The position numbers were made by a program, and so were the translations under genes. Below are positions 1 through 7,898 of a stretch of 19,421 bases of DNA, in pieces. The DNA comes from CAZMXI01 sp964570205 (GTDB taxonomy: Bacteria > Planctomycetota > Phycisphaerae > Tepidisphaerales > Tepidisphaeraceae). Location of the stretch: contig CAZMXI010000093.1 in assembly GCA_964570205.1 (NCBI GenBank), positions 1 to 19,421 on the forward strand, read 5' to 3'. The notes beneath the pieces are model-generated. The model was not told the DNA's origin. It did not search any database and saw only the letters and a program-made list of their open reading frames with translations. How positions within the stretch are numbered: the first letter of the stretch is position 1; every line of letters starts with the position of its first letter.

Positions 1-68
1 CGCCACATTTGACGCCGCTTTTGAGGCATCCCCTTCCTTTTGTCTATAGCCGCTTCCTCAGAATGCCT

Positions 69-97
69 TTGACACGCCGACCGGTCGGCCGCATAAT
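69..97 (+). promoter_or_regulatory. Sigma70-type promoter of the first PEP-CTERM gene
   Basis: TTGACA at 69-74 is a perfect -35 box. It is followed by a 17-bp spacer and CATAAT at 92-97, a 5/6 match to the -10 box. The predicted transcription start lies near 104, which gives a leader of about 110 nt before the ATG at 216. The spacer is mostly filled by a 14-bp palindrome, listed separately. This is the best promoter match in the window. Confidence 0.75.
76..89. promoter_or_regulatory. Palindromic operator inside the promoter spacer (TetR-like)
   Basis: GCCGACCGGTCGGC is a perfect 14-bp inverted repeat located between the -35 and -10 boxes. The core GACCGGTC is typical of operators bound by TetR/AcrR-family dimers, and a protein bound here would block RNA polymerase. 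No TetR-type gene lies in the window. The assignment to TetR is inference from the look of the site; the palindrome and its position are seen directly. Confidence 0.5.
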
Positions 98-215
98 CCA
101 CCTGACGCTTTTTCGGGCTTGGGCTGTATGTACCTCAGTTAACTCGTCTCCCAACGGCCGTGGAGGGCAATCCGCTGGCCTGTCTGGGTGCGCTCTTCGG
201 GCACGGAGAAACACG

Positions 216-2027
216 ATGCATCGACACCACAGGGCACGGGAACTCGTTCTGGTCGTCATGGCAGTTAATCTCTGGGCCACGAGCCCCCTCCTGGCCAAGA
301 TCACCAAGAGCGGAGACACACTTATCGCCATTTCGCCCGGCGGCAATACAACCGTCGGCTATTCGGGCACGGGCAGGTTGGACATCGACGGCGGCAGCAC
401 GTTGACCAACTTGTACGGTTATTTCGGCTACGACGCCGGATCGTCCGGCACGGCCACCGTGACTGGTGCGAATTCCAAGTGGACCAACAGCAGCGGTCTT
501 TCGATTGGGCGCTATGGAAGCGGCATCCTGAGCATCGAATCAGAGGGACAGGTCAGCAGCGCTATCATCTACTTTGGCGAAAAGAGCGGTTCAACTGGCA
601 CGGTCATTGTGACCGGTGCGGATTCCAGGTTGACCAGCATCAGCAGCCTCTACGTCGGCTTCAACGGCAGCGGCACATTGAACATCGAGGCCGGGGGGCA
701 AATCAGCAGCAATTCCAGCCAGATTGGCTTCGGCCCGGGTTCAACCGGCGCTGCCACTGTGACGGGTGCGGGCTCCACGTGGACCAACCAGAGTAGTCTC
801 TACGTCGGCGCCGCCGGCAACGTCAGCAGCGGCAGCCTGATCGTTGCTGACGGCGGCCTGGTCACCGCCGGAACCCTCTATGCCTCGCTTGCCGACCTCC
901 AAGGCAATGGCACGATCACCGTTACCCAGGGCGCTGTGCTGGATGCTGATCTGATCTTCGATGGGTCCAACTCCACATCCGTGGCTTTCGGCGCCGGCGG
1001 CACGCTGAACCTGACAGTCAACGGCGGCGACCTGGGCGTCGGCTACAAGGGAAATGGAAGCCTGCGCATTGCCGGAGGCGCGACCGTTTCATCATCCGCT
1101 GGCCATCTCGCCAATAGACCCGGTTCGGCCGGTACGGCTACCGTGACCGGCGCAGGCTCCACATGGGCCAACAATTCCGATCTTTACGTCGGCGGCTACG
1201 ACGGATGCGGCGAGTTGACCGTCACTGACGGCGGCCGGATTACCGCGTGGAATCTGACCATCAAGAACGCCCAATCCTCCCTCCGCCTTCACGTCAGTGG
1301 CAACGATATGCTCGTGCTCGGCAATGCATCAGTTGCAGGCAAGCTGACCAACAACGGCACCATCTCCCTCTACGCCGATCCTCTCCTCGCCCCCGGCACC
1401 TACCGCCCCATCTCCGAATTTGCCAATCGCCCCATCACCTGGTCCGGCTCCGGCACCCTCACCGCGCTTGGCGGCATCTGGAACAATTCCGCCAAGACCT
1501 TCACCGTCTCCCCCGCCACCCTCCTCTCCGCCGGCGAGACCCACACGCTTGGTTCCAACCAGCGTCTGCTCTTCGCCGACTCATCCACCGGCCAGCAGGT
1601 CGGCGTCAGCTTTGGTGCCATCATCGGCTCGGCCGACTTCTCAGCCGCTCCCATGACCGATACCGACCTGGCCTCCCTCAGTTCTCTTCTTCCCCCCGAC
1701 CATTCGGTCCTCTCCGCCTGGGACTTTTCCACCAGCCTCACCAATACCCAGGCCATGCTCTCCTTCGACATCGGCCGGATCCCCGGCGAAGTGTCCATCT
1801 GGCACTTGGATGATGGCACCTGGTCCCCCTTCACGCCCGACCTGTTCACCCACGATGCCCAGGGCATCGCCAGCTTCACCATCGATAGCTGCAGCGGCTA
1901 CGCCCTGACCACCGCCATCCCCGAGCCGGCCACCCTCACCCTCCTGACCGCCCTGGCCACCACCCTCCTGCCCCGCCGCAGACACCGCCCCGAAGGTAAA
2001 GTTTGCCCGCCCGAATTGCGCTTCTAA
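216..2027 (+). CDS. PEP-CTERM protein with T5SS/PEP-CTERM-associated repeats
   Basis: Likely an exported surface protein of 603 residues, function unknown. The ATG at 216 is preferred over an in-frame ATG at 9 because GGAGA at 205-209 is well spaced and a hydrophobic signal peptide follows, ending near LLA-K. About four copies of a 45-50-residue repeat of the T5SS/PEP-CTERM-associated type lie at roughly residues 70-210 and 274-341. Each contains a TATVTGAxSxWTN-like block, then an LYVG block and an L.I..GG turn, and they probably form a beta-helix. The C-terminus is a PEP-CTERM sorting signal: PEPAT at residues 569-573, a hydrophobic segment, then PRRRHR and a short tail. In this class exosortase recognises the signal and processes the protein at the outer envelope; no exosortase gene is in the window. 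Family call is confident, role unknown. Confidence 0.88.
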   Translation: MHRHHRARELVLVVMAVNLWATSPLLAKITKSGDTLIAISPGGNTTVGYSGTGRLDIDGGSTLTNLYGYFGYDAGSSGTATVTGANSKWTNSSGLSIGRYGSGILSIESEGQVSSAIIYFGEKSGSTGTVIVTGADSRLTSISSLYVGFNGSGTLNIEAGGQISSNSSQIGFGPGSTGAATVTGAGSTWTNQSSLYVGAAGNVSSGSLIVADGGLVTAGTLYASLADLQGNGTITVTQGAVLDADLIFDGSNSTSVAFGAGGTLNLTVNGGDLGVGYKGNGSLRIAGGATVSSSAGHLANRPGSAGTATVTGAGSTWANNSDLYVGGYDGCGELTVTDGGRITAWNLTIKNAQSSLRLHVSGNDMLVLGNASVAGKLTNNGTISLYADPLLAPGTYRPISEFANRPITWSGSGTLTALGGIWNNSAKTFTVSPATLLSAGETHTLGSNQRLLFADSSTGQQVGVSFGAIIGSADFSAAPMTDTDLASLSSLLPPDHSVLSAWDFSTSLTNTQAMLSFDIGRIPGEVSIWHLDDGTWSPFTPDLFTHDAQGIASFTIDSCSGYALTTAIPEPATLTLLTALATTLLPRRRHRPEGKVCPPELRF

Positions 2028-2028
2028 T

Positions 2029-2066
2029 TCCTGTGCAAATAAGCTATTGTGACGAACAGCACAGGA
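2029..2066. repeat. 8-bp inverted repeat between PEP-CTERM and HzsA-like genes
   Basis: TCCTGTGC at 2029-2036 pairs perfectly with GCACAGGA at 2059-2066 across a 22-nt loop. It starts just after the stop codon of the upstream gene. A second, smaller hairpin (GGAGC/GCTCC) follows at 2064-2079 and overlaps its end. There is no T-run, so it is a poor intrinsic terminator. It could be an operator or a leader hairpin for the gene at 2107. Confidence 0.4.
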
Positions 2067-2106
2067 GCGGACGAGCTCCGCCATTCTCCATTCACGGAGA
2101 GCCAAC

Positions 2107-4428
2107 ATGAACGCGCTTCGCCTATCCGCCCGCGTGGCAATCTTACTGCTTGCCTGCAGCGGCTTTGCCGCCGCCGCGGAAACCGAATTCACCACCGCCA
2201 TCCAGGCCGACTGGCACGCTCAGGAGAAACGCCTCGGCCGCCAAGCCGGGTCCGTCGAATCCATCCGCCTCGCCCTCGACCGATCCGCCCGGCTGCTCGA
2301 TGACCTGCGTGCCATGCCTGGCATCGCCGACCTCGCCGCCCAGGCTGCCACCCTCCAGACCCTCCGCCTCGCCGCGGCCAACCTCGATCGCCTGGATGAT
2401 GCCCAGCGCCTCGACCTCTATCACAAAATCCGCTGGGCAAGCCGCAACCTCGCCCTCCGCAATCCCCTGGTCGCTGATAATCCCCTGGTTTTCATGAAGC
2501 GCAAGCGCTTCATGTGCCAGATGCTCCATGAATACCTCGGCTATTACCACGGCGATATGGAAGGCGGCGGGGTCTATATCCTCCAGAATCCCGGCCAGTC
2601 CTTCGACGTTGCCAACCTGGTCCAGGGCCGCCTTGGCAAGGGCACCTACGCCACGCTCTCGCTCTCCTATGACGCCAAGACCATCTACTTCGCCTTCACC
2701 CGCAAGGATGCCCCCCGGCCCGACTTCTACGCCCCGAAGAAGGGCGACCGCTTCTTCCAGATTTACGCGATGGACATCGACGGCCGGAACCTCCGCCAGC
2801 TCACGGATGATGAGTTTGACAACTTCGACCCCTGCCCCCTGCCGGATGGCGGCCTCGCCTTCATGTCCAGCCGGCGCGGCGGCGGTTTTATCCGCTGCAG
2901 CAACGACTGGGAACCCATTCCCGCCTATACCCTGCATCGCATGGACCCCGACGGCCGGAACATCCGCACCCTCTCCTGGCACGAGACCAACGAGTGGCAC
3001 CCCAACGTATTGAATGACGGCAAGATCGTCTACATCCGCTGGGATTACGTCGATCGCTCCGCCGCCAACCACCACGGCCTGTGGCTCTGCAACCCCGACG
3101 GCAGCAATCCCGTTGCCCTATTCGCCAACTACACCTATCGCATCAACGCCTGCTATCAGCCCCGCGCCATCCCGGGCTCCAACAAGATTCTCTTCCTCGC
3201 CGGCGCCCACCACGCCGACGTCGGCGGCTCGATGGTCATCCTCGACCCAGGCAAGGTCAAGCTGGACCCCGCCACCGGCGAAGACCGCCTCGACGCCATC
3301 GAGCGCCTTACCCCCGAGGTCTGCTTCCCCGAAGCGCCGGACTTCCCTGGCAGCTACTTCCACAGCCCCTGGCCGCTGTCCGAGAAATACTACTTCGTCG
3401 CGTTCAGCTTCGACCGCATCCCCGGCGGGCCCAACGGCAAGACCGAATCGGCCGGCCTGTACTACTTCGACCGCTTCGGCAACATGGAATTGCTCTATCG
3501 CGATGCCGGCGTCTCGTGCATGTATCCCACGCCGCTGGCCACCCGGCCCAAGCCCCCTGCGCTGCCCAGCATGCTCGATCCATCGCTCGGCGATGAGGGC
3601 GAAATGGTCCTCAGCGACATCAGCAAGGGCGTCCTGCCCCTGCCCGGCGGCCGACCGATCAAAGAGCTGCGCATCTACCAGCTTCTGCCCAAGGGCCACA
3701 CCCACATCGCAAACCAGCCCCGCGTCTCCCACGCCAACGCCGACAACGCCCGCATGCTCCTTGGCACGGTGCCCGTCGAGCCCGATGGTTCGGCCTATTT
3801 CCGCGCCCCAGCGCGCAAGCCGCTCTATTTCCAGGCCGTCGATGAACATGGCAAGGCCGTGCAGAGCATGCGCAGCATCACCTATCTCCAGCCCGGCGAG
3901 CGCCGGGGCTGCGTGGGCTGCCACGAGCCCACCGCCACCGCCGCCGCCCCGCGCCAGACACTCGCCATGCAGCGCGGCCCCTCCTCAATCACCCCCGGCC
4001 CCGATGGCGCCAGGCCCTTCAACTACGTCCGCCTCGTCCAGCCGGTCCTCGATGCCCATTGCGTCCGCTGCCACGACGGCGCTGCCGGCGAAGGCAAGAG
4101 CAAGCTCATCCTCACCGGCCAGGATGCCCCCAAGAGCCCCTTCACCCGCAGCTATGAAAGCCTCAAGCCGTTCGTGAAATGGCACGAATGGGGCGGCGCC
4201 AGCATCGACCAGATCGTCACCAAGCCAGGGCGGATCGGCACGGATGCCAGCCGCCTCACCACCATTCTTGGCGATGCCAACCACAAGGATTTGAACCTTC
4301 CCGCGCGGCCTCGCCGCACCCTCTACCTCTGGATGGACGCCAACGTGCCCTTCTACGGCACCTATTTCCCCCAGGAACAAACCGCCCAGAAACGCGGCGA
4401 CGCCGTCGCGGAGCCGAAACTGCAATAG
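2107..4428 (+). CDS. Secreted HzsA-like (hydrazine synthase alpha-like) propeller/dihaem protein
   Basis: 773 residues, similar in length to hydrazine synthase alpha subunits. GGAGA at 2096-2100 sits 6 nt before the ATG. A signal peptide covers residues 1 to about 24 (AAA-E); an LLAC at 14-17 makes a lipoprotein possible. TolB/PD40-like strands (IYAMDIDG near 218, HRMDPDG near 280) indicate a beta-propeller. The segment containing GTVPVEPDGSAYF and TYLQPGERRGCVGCHEP matches the HZS-alpha middle-domain pattern. Haem c motifs are C602-V-G-C605-H606 and C652-V-R-C655-H656. The order propeller, haem domain, haem domain mirrors HzsA. However, the Tyr expected four residues after the first haem His in true HzsA, as I recall the anammox structure, is Ala here, and no beta or gamma subunit gene is nearby. 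A periplasmic electron-transfer or redox role is more likely than hydrazine synthesis. Substrate unknown. Confidence 0.8.
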   Translation: MNALRLSARVAILLLACSGFAAAAETEFTTAIQADWHAQEKRLGRQAGSVESIRLALDRSARLLDDLRAMPGIADLAAQAATLQTLRLAAANLDRLDDAQRLDLYHKIRWASRNLALRNPLVADNPLVFMKRKRFMCQMLHEYLGYYHGDMEGGGVYILQNPGQSFDVANLVQGRLGKGTYATLSLSYDAKTIYFAFTRKDAPRPDFYAPKKGDRFFQIYAMDIDGRNLRQLTDDEFDNFDPCPLPDGGLAFMSSRRGGGFIRCSNDWEPIPAYTLHRMDPDGRNIRTLSWHETNEWHPNVLNDGKIVYIRWDYVDRSAANHHGLWLCNPDGSNPVALFANYTYRINACYQPRAIPGSNKILFLAGAHHADVGGSMVILDPGKVKLDPATGEDRLDAIERLTPEVCFPEAPDFPGSYFHSPWPLSEKYYFVAFSFDRIPGGPNGKTESAGLYYFDRFGNMELLYRDAGVSCMYPTPLATRPKPPALPSMLDPSLGDEGEMVLSDISKGVLPLPGGRPIKELRIYQLLPKGHTHIANQPRVSHANADNARMLLGTVPVEPDGSAYFRAPARKPLYFQAVDEHGKAVQSMRSITYLQPGERRGCVGCHEPTATAAAPRQTLAMQRGPSSITPGPDGARPFNYVRLVQPVLDAHCVRCHDGAAGEGKSKLILTGQDAPKSPFTRSYESLKPFVKWHEWGGASIDQIVTKPGRIGTDASRLTTILGDANHKDLNLPARPRRTLYLWMDANVPFYGTYFPQEQTAQKRGDAVAEPKLQ

Positions 4429-4439
4429 CCCGGGTGACT

Positions 4440-4455
4440 CTGTCTGGAGAGACAG
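4440..4455 (+). terminator. Small hairpin after the HzsA-like gene
   Basis: CTGTCT and AGACAG form a perfect 6-bp stem with a GGAG loop, 12 nt after the stop codon. No T-run follows, so termination, if any, would be weak or Rho-dependent. Confidence 0.3.
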
Positions 4456-4706
4456 CGCCCCACAGGCCCCCGCCTTCTTCTCTATCTCGTCTGACAACCC
4501 AATCCCATCCGCCACCCCCTTGTCCCCACTCCCCTGCTCACCCATAATCCACAGCATGCCCGGCCGCCCAGACCTACGATCCTCTCAACATCACGGCTTG
4601 CCAAACCCTTGCGTCACCGGCGCAGCGACATTGAGAATTGCCCATCTCGCACCCCATGAGTCCCCATTCGTGCCGATTCCTGGGCCAAAATCTTTTTATT
4701 TTTAAC

Positions 4707-4735
4707 TGAACAAAACCCTAACCCGAGCGTACTAT
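4707..4735 (+). promoter_or_regulatory. Possible promoter of the terminase-like gene
   Basis: TGAACA at 4707-4712 and TACTAT at 4730-4735 (each 4/6) are separated by 17 bp. They lie beside an AT-rich block with a T-run at 4692-4703 that could act as an UP element. The block stands out in otherwise very GC-rich DNA. Predicted start near 4742, leader about 110 nt. The matches are weak; composition is the better argument. Confidence 0.4.
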
Positions 4736-4755
4736 ACATCAAGCCCCCCGGCAGT

Positions 4756-4791
4756 CCGCTGATCGTCAGCGGTCCCGGCCGGCCCGGCCGG
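4756..4791 (+). repeat. Leader hairpin plus tandem 9-mer before the terminase-like gene
   Basis: CCGCTGA (4756-4762) and TCAGCGG (4766-4772) form a perfect 7-bp stem with a TCG loop. Directly after it, CCCGGCCGG occurs twice in tandem (4774-4782, 4783-4791). The element would lie in the 5' leader, 60-100 nt before the start codon. Confidence 0.55.
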
Positions 4792-4852
4792 CGATGCCCA
4801 CCATCCATCGCCCGCCACATCACGGTCACCCATGTATCCCAAAGGGGGGATC

Positions 4853-6292
4853 ATGTCCGACGCCATCGTCTCCATCGATCGTCCGTTCCGAACCATCCAT
4901 GAACTGCGCGCCTGGGCCGACGCCGCCCTCGGCCTCAAAATCCCCGCGCTACCCGTCTGCCCACACCACTCAGCGCCCCTCGAATACCTCCGCCGCTCCT
5001 ATTTCGAGCCGGCCAATGATCTTGTCGTCTGGGCGCCCCGCGGCGGCGGCAAAACCCGCCTCGGCGCCCTCGCCACCTTCCTCGACCTGCTCCACAAGCC
5101 CCGCTGCTCCGTCCGAATCCTCGGCGGCTCCCTCGAACAGTCCCTCCGCATGTGGGAACACCTCCACGGCGACCTACTCGAACTGGCCGAAAAACAGCTC
5201 GATGGCCGATCCCGCGCCCGCCGAATCCACCTCCTCAACGGCGCCTCCGCCGCCGTCCTCACCCAGTCCCAGCGCAACGTCCGCGGCCAGCGCGTCCAGA
5301 AGCTCCGCTGCGATGAGGTCGATGAATTCGACCCCGAAATCTGGGAAGCCGCCCAGCTCACCGTCCGATCCCTCGAAAAGCCCGCCGGCGATGACTGGCC
5401 CCCGATCATCACCGGCTCTGTCCACGCCCTCTCCACCCTCCATCGCCCCTTCGGCCTCATGCAGCGCATCATCGACCAGGCCGAAGCCGCCAACACCCAC
5501 ATCATCAAATGGTGCCTGCTCGATGTCCTCCAGCGCTGCCCCCCGGAGCGCACCTGCGCTGATTGCGACCTCCGCGATGACTGCAACGGCGTCGCCAAGT
5601 CCGCCTGCGAAGGCTTCTTCAGCATCGAGGATGCCATCCGCGCCAAGCGGCGCGTCTCCCTCCAGACGTGGGAATGCGAAATGCTCTGCCGCCGACCCGC
5701 CATCCGCGACAGCGTCTTCCCCGAATTCAACCCCGAAATCCACATCGCCGATTCGCCCCTCGGCCGCCGCTCCACCCCCGGCGAAATCTGGCTCGCCATC
5801 GATTTCGGCTACAGCAACCCCTTCGCCTGCCTGTGGATCCACTGCCGCGAGGATGGCATCATCCACGTCATCGATGAATACATCCAGCAGCGCCGGCCCC
5901 TCCACGAGCACATCGTCCACATCCAGTCCCGCGCCCACCCGCCCGCAACCCACGTCGCCTGCGACCCTTCCGGCAACGGCAAGAACGACCAGACCGCCCA
6001 GTCCAACGTCGATCTCCTTCGCCAGCACTATAACCACGTCCACACCAAAGGCAGCCGCATCGCCGATGGGCTTGAGAAGATCCGCGCTGGCCTGCGCCCC
6101 GCCGCCGGCGACCCCACGCTCTTTGTCCATCCCCGCTGCAAGAAGCTCATCCGCGCGTTCCAGTCTTACCACTTCGCCCCCGGCGGCTCCGAGCTGCCCC
6201 TCAAGGACAACGAAAATGACCACCCCATCGACGCTCTTCGCTATTTTTACATCAACCATCGCGGCGGCAACCTGCGCGGCCGGCCTTATTGA
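4853..6292 (+). CDS. Orphan phage-type terminase large subunit
   Basis: Packaging-motor-like ATPase/nuclease of 479 residues. The ATG at 4853 is chosen over one at 4832 because only it follows a purine-rich Shine-Dalgarno run (AAGGGGGG, 4842-4849). The ATPase domain has Walker A A61-P-R-G-G-G-K67-T68 and Walker B ending in D154-E155. A cysteine cluster (C229, C235, C238, C244, perhaps C252) suggests a zinc-binding insertion between ATPase and nuclease. The RNase H-like nuclease domain shows D317 (LAIDFGY), D371 (ACDPSG) and D456/D460 (DHPIDALRYF), the usual acidic cluster. In phages this enzyme cuts concatemers and pumps DNA into proheads. Here no small terminase, portal, capsid or integrase gene is visible, and its base use matches its neighbours. 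That suggests an old, possibly domesticated copy or a prophage remnant. All key residues look intact. Confidence 0.82.
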   Translation: MSDAIVSIDRPFRTIHELRAWADAALGLKIPALPVCPHHSAPLEYLRRSYFEPANDLVVWAPRGGGKTRLGALATFLDLLHKPRCSVRILGGSLEQSLRMWEHLHGDLLELAEKQLDGRSRARRIHLLNGASAAVLTQSQRNVRGQRVQKLRCDEVDEFDPEIWEAAQLTVRSLEKPAGDDWPPIITGSVHALSTLHRPFGLMQRIIDQAEAANTHIIKWCLLDVLQRCPPERTCADCDLRDDCNGVAKSACEGFFSIEDAIRAKRRVSLQTWECEMLCRRPAIRDSVFPEFNPEIHIADSPLGRRSTPGEIWLAIDFGYSNPFACLWIHCREDGIIHVIDEYIQQRRPLHEHIVHIQSRAHPPATHVACDPSGNGKNDQTAQSNVDLLRQHYNHVHTKGSRIADGLEKIRAGLRPAAGDPTLFVHPRCKKLIRAFQSYHFAPGGSELPLKDNENDHPIDALRYFYINHRGGNLRGRPY

Positions 6293-6308
6293 CCCGACCC
6301 GCGCTGGC

Positions 6309-7862
6309 TCAAGCCACCGGTTTCAGTTCCAGCTTGTACAGCTCGCGCCCCGCCAGGTCGAACTGCTGCATCGTCAGCCCCCGGCTGCGCCCGTCGATCG
6401 CGACCGTGCCGAAGAACTGATACCCATCGGCCGGCCCCATGCCGCCCCGCGGCGCCAGCGCCTGCCATTTGAGCTGCGGGCCGAAGGTGTTGTCGCGCAG
6501 ATTCGGCCCGAAGCTCCCCGCGTGCAGCGGCCCACTCACGAATTCCCAGAACCCGTCGAACTCCTTGAACGCCGCCGCTGCCGGGTCGTAGTAGTGCGCG
6601 CACGCGTAATGCACATCCGCCGTCAGCCACACCATGTTCCGGATGGCGTCTTCTTTGCAGAACCGCAGCAGGTCGGCAATCTCCAGCTCACGCCCCAGCG
6701 GCATCCCCGCATCGCCGTTGGCGCACGCCTCGAAATTCGACCCGTCCGCCGCGATCAGCCCCAGCGGCATGTCGCTGGCGATGATCTTCCACGTCGCCTT
6801 CGACCGCAGCAGAGCCTGCTTCAGCCAGTTGATCTGCGCTGCACCCATCCACGCCGATTCGTCGGTCAATTCCGTCTGCCTGTTCCGCGAGTTGCGCCCG
6901 CGATAGCTCCGCTGGTCCAACACGAACAGGTCCATCATCGGCCCGAAGCTCAGGCTGCGATAGATCCGCCACGGATCGCCCGCCGTCCATCGAATCGGCT
7001 GATATTCGAAAAACGCCCGCCTCGCCCGCTCCGCCAGCGTGTTCACATCCTTCACCGTGTACTGCACATCGCTTTCCAGCGTCTGCCCGGGATACCAGTT
7101 GTTCCGCACCTCGTGGTCATCCCATTGCGCGATCACCGGAACCGATGCGCAAAACCGCCTCAGGTTCTCATCCAGGTAGTTGTAGGCATGGTTGCCCCGG
7201 AACTCATCCAGCGTCTCGGCCACCTTGCTCTTGGCCGGCGTCACGATGTTCCGCCACAGCGTCCCATCCGCCAGCCGGATCGACTTCGGCAGCGGGTTGT
7301 CGGCGTAAATCGTATCGCCCGAGTGCAGAAAGAAGTCAGGCGCCTGCTGCCGCATCGTCTCATAGATGCGCATCCCCCCGCGGTCCGGGTCGATGCCCCA
7401 CCCCTGCCCGCAGGTATCGGCCGACCATGCGAACCGGATGTTCCGCTCCGCCAGTGGCGCTGTGCGGAATGTCCCTTCCACCGGTTCCGACACGACGGCC
7501 GGCCGATCAAGATCCATGAACCGCACCCGGTAGAACACCCGCTCGCCCGGCGGCAGGCCGACCAGGTCCAGCTTCGCCGTCAGGTCGGTATGGGGCGTGG
7601 CATCAGGCCCAGCCACACGCCGGGAATTGGCGAACGAATCGCTCGTATCCCACTCCACCTCCATCCGCCCTGGCCGATCGCACCGCGACCAGATGATCGC
7701 CGAGTTGGCCGTCACATCCCCCGACCCCACGCCATACGGCATCGTCGGCCGGTTCTGCACGATCGCCGGCCCGGCCGCCCGCCGACGCTGCGAGCACCCG
7801 CCCACGAGCGCTACGGACGCCGCCGCACCCAGGAATCTTCGACGTGAAGGATGGTGGAACAT
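6309..7862 (-). CDS. Tat-exported PhoD-like phosphatase/phosphodiesterase
   Basis: Predicted 517-residue phosphate-ester hydrolase of the PhoD family. The start at 7862 places a twin-arginine signal at once (S6-R-R-R-F-L) followed by a lipobox-like VGGC ending at C23, so it is probably folded before export and may be lipid-anchored. An N-terminal beta-sandwich (GVGSGDVT onward) precedes the metallophosphoesterase domain. Metal-ligand motifs are SAD149-T-C151, SGD183-TIY186, W247-DDHE251 and TAD416-V-H418. The family typically uses iron and calcium to release phosphate from phosphodiesters or monoesters. An in-frame ATG at 7871 overlaps the predicted -10 box and is less likely. The gene converges on the terminase-like gene with 16 bp between stops and diverges from ruvC. 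No Pho box was recognised. Confidence 0.88.
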   Translation of the reverse strand: MFHHPSRRRFLGAAASVALVGGCSQRRRAAGPAIVQNRPTMPYGVGSGDVTANSAIIWSRCDRPGRMEVEWDTSDSFANSRRVAGPDATPHTDLTAKLDLVGLPPGERVFYRVRFMDLDRPAVVSEPVEGTFRTAPLAERNIRFAWSADTCGQGWGIDPDRGGMRIYETMRQQAPDFFLHSGDTIYADNPLPKSIRLADGTLWRNIVTPAKSKVAETLDEFRGNHAYNYLDENLRRFCASVPVIAQWDDHEVRNNWYPGQTLESDVQYTVKDVNTLAERARRAFFEYQPIRWTAGDPWRIYRSLSFGPMMDLFVLDQRSYRGRNSRNRQTELTDESAWMGAAQINWLKQALLRSKATWKIIASDMPLGLIAADGSNFEACANGDAGMPLGRELEIADLLRFCKEDAIRNMVWLTADVHYACAHYYDPAAAAFKEFDGFWEFVSGPLHAGSFGPNLRDNTFGPQLKWQALAPRGGMGPADGYQFFGTVAIDGRSRGLTMQQFDLAGRELYKLELKPVA

Positions 7863-7869
7863 GCCCGGC

Positions 7870-7898
7870 ATTATACGACCCGCGAACCTGCTTCCTAA
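7870..7898 (-). promoter_or_regulatory. Promoter of the PhoD-like gene, apparently leaderless
   Basis: On the minus strand a perfect TATAAT covers 7875-7870. A weak -35 (TTAGGA, 3/6) lies 17 bp upstream at 7898-7893. A start 7-8 nt after the -10 falls at about 7862, the first base of the ATG, so the mRNA would have almost no leader. No Shine-Dalgarno sequence is seen, which fits. Confidence 0.55.

Larger units (their letters stand above)
4429..4852. other. Non-coding region between HzsA-like and terminase genes
   Basis: No convincing gene was found in these 424 bases. They hold a small hairpin just after the upstream stop, a featureless stretch at about 4456-4690, an AT-rich block at 4687-4720, a weak promoter, a perfect hairpin and a tandem 9-mer. 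The last four are listed separately. Short open frames here lack ribosome-binding sites and recognisable motifs. Confidence 0.6.

Noticed and set aside
9..215. N-terminal extension of the first PEP-CTERM gene to an ATG at 9
   Set aside because: It would run through the promoter, lacks a ribosome-binding site and would put 69 residues ahead of the signal peptide.
3014..4177. 387-codon open frame inside the HzsA-like gene
   Set aside because: It is an off-frame reading of a well-supported gene; Ser/Pro/Ala-rich and without motifs.
4832..4852. Upstream ATG of the terminase-like gene
   Set aside because: It lacks a Shine-Dalgarno site; the purine-rich run lies after it and fits the ATG at 4853.
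4794..7847. A 1017-codon open frame on the + strand overlapping the terminase and PhoD-like genes
   Set aside because: Its first part is an off-frame reading of the terminase gene and its second part runs antisense to the PhoD-like gene. The protein is Ser/Pro/Thr-rich then Arg/Pro-rich, as GC-rich shadow frames are, with no domain.
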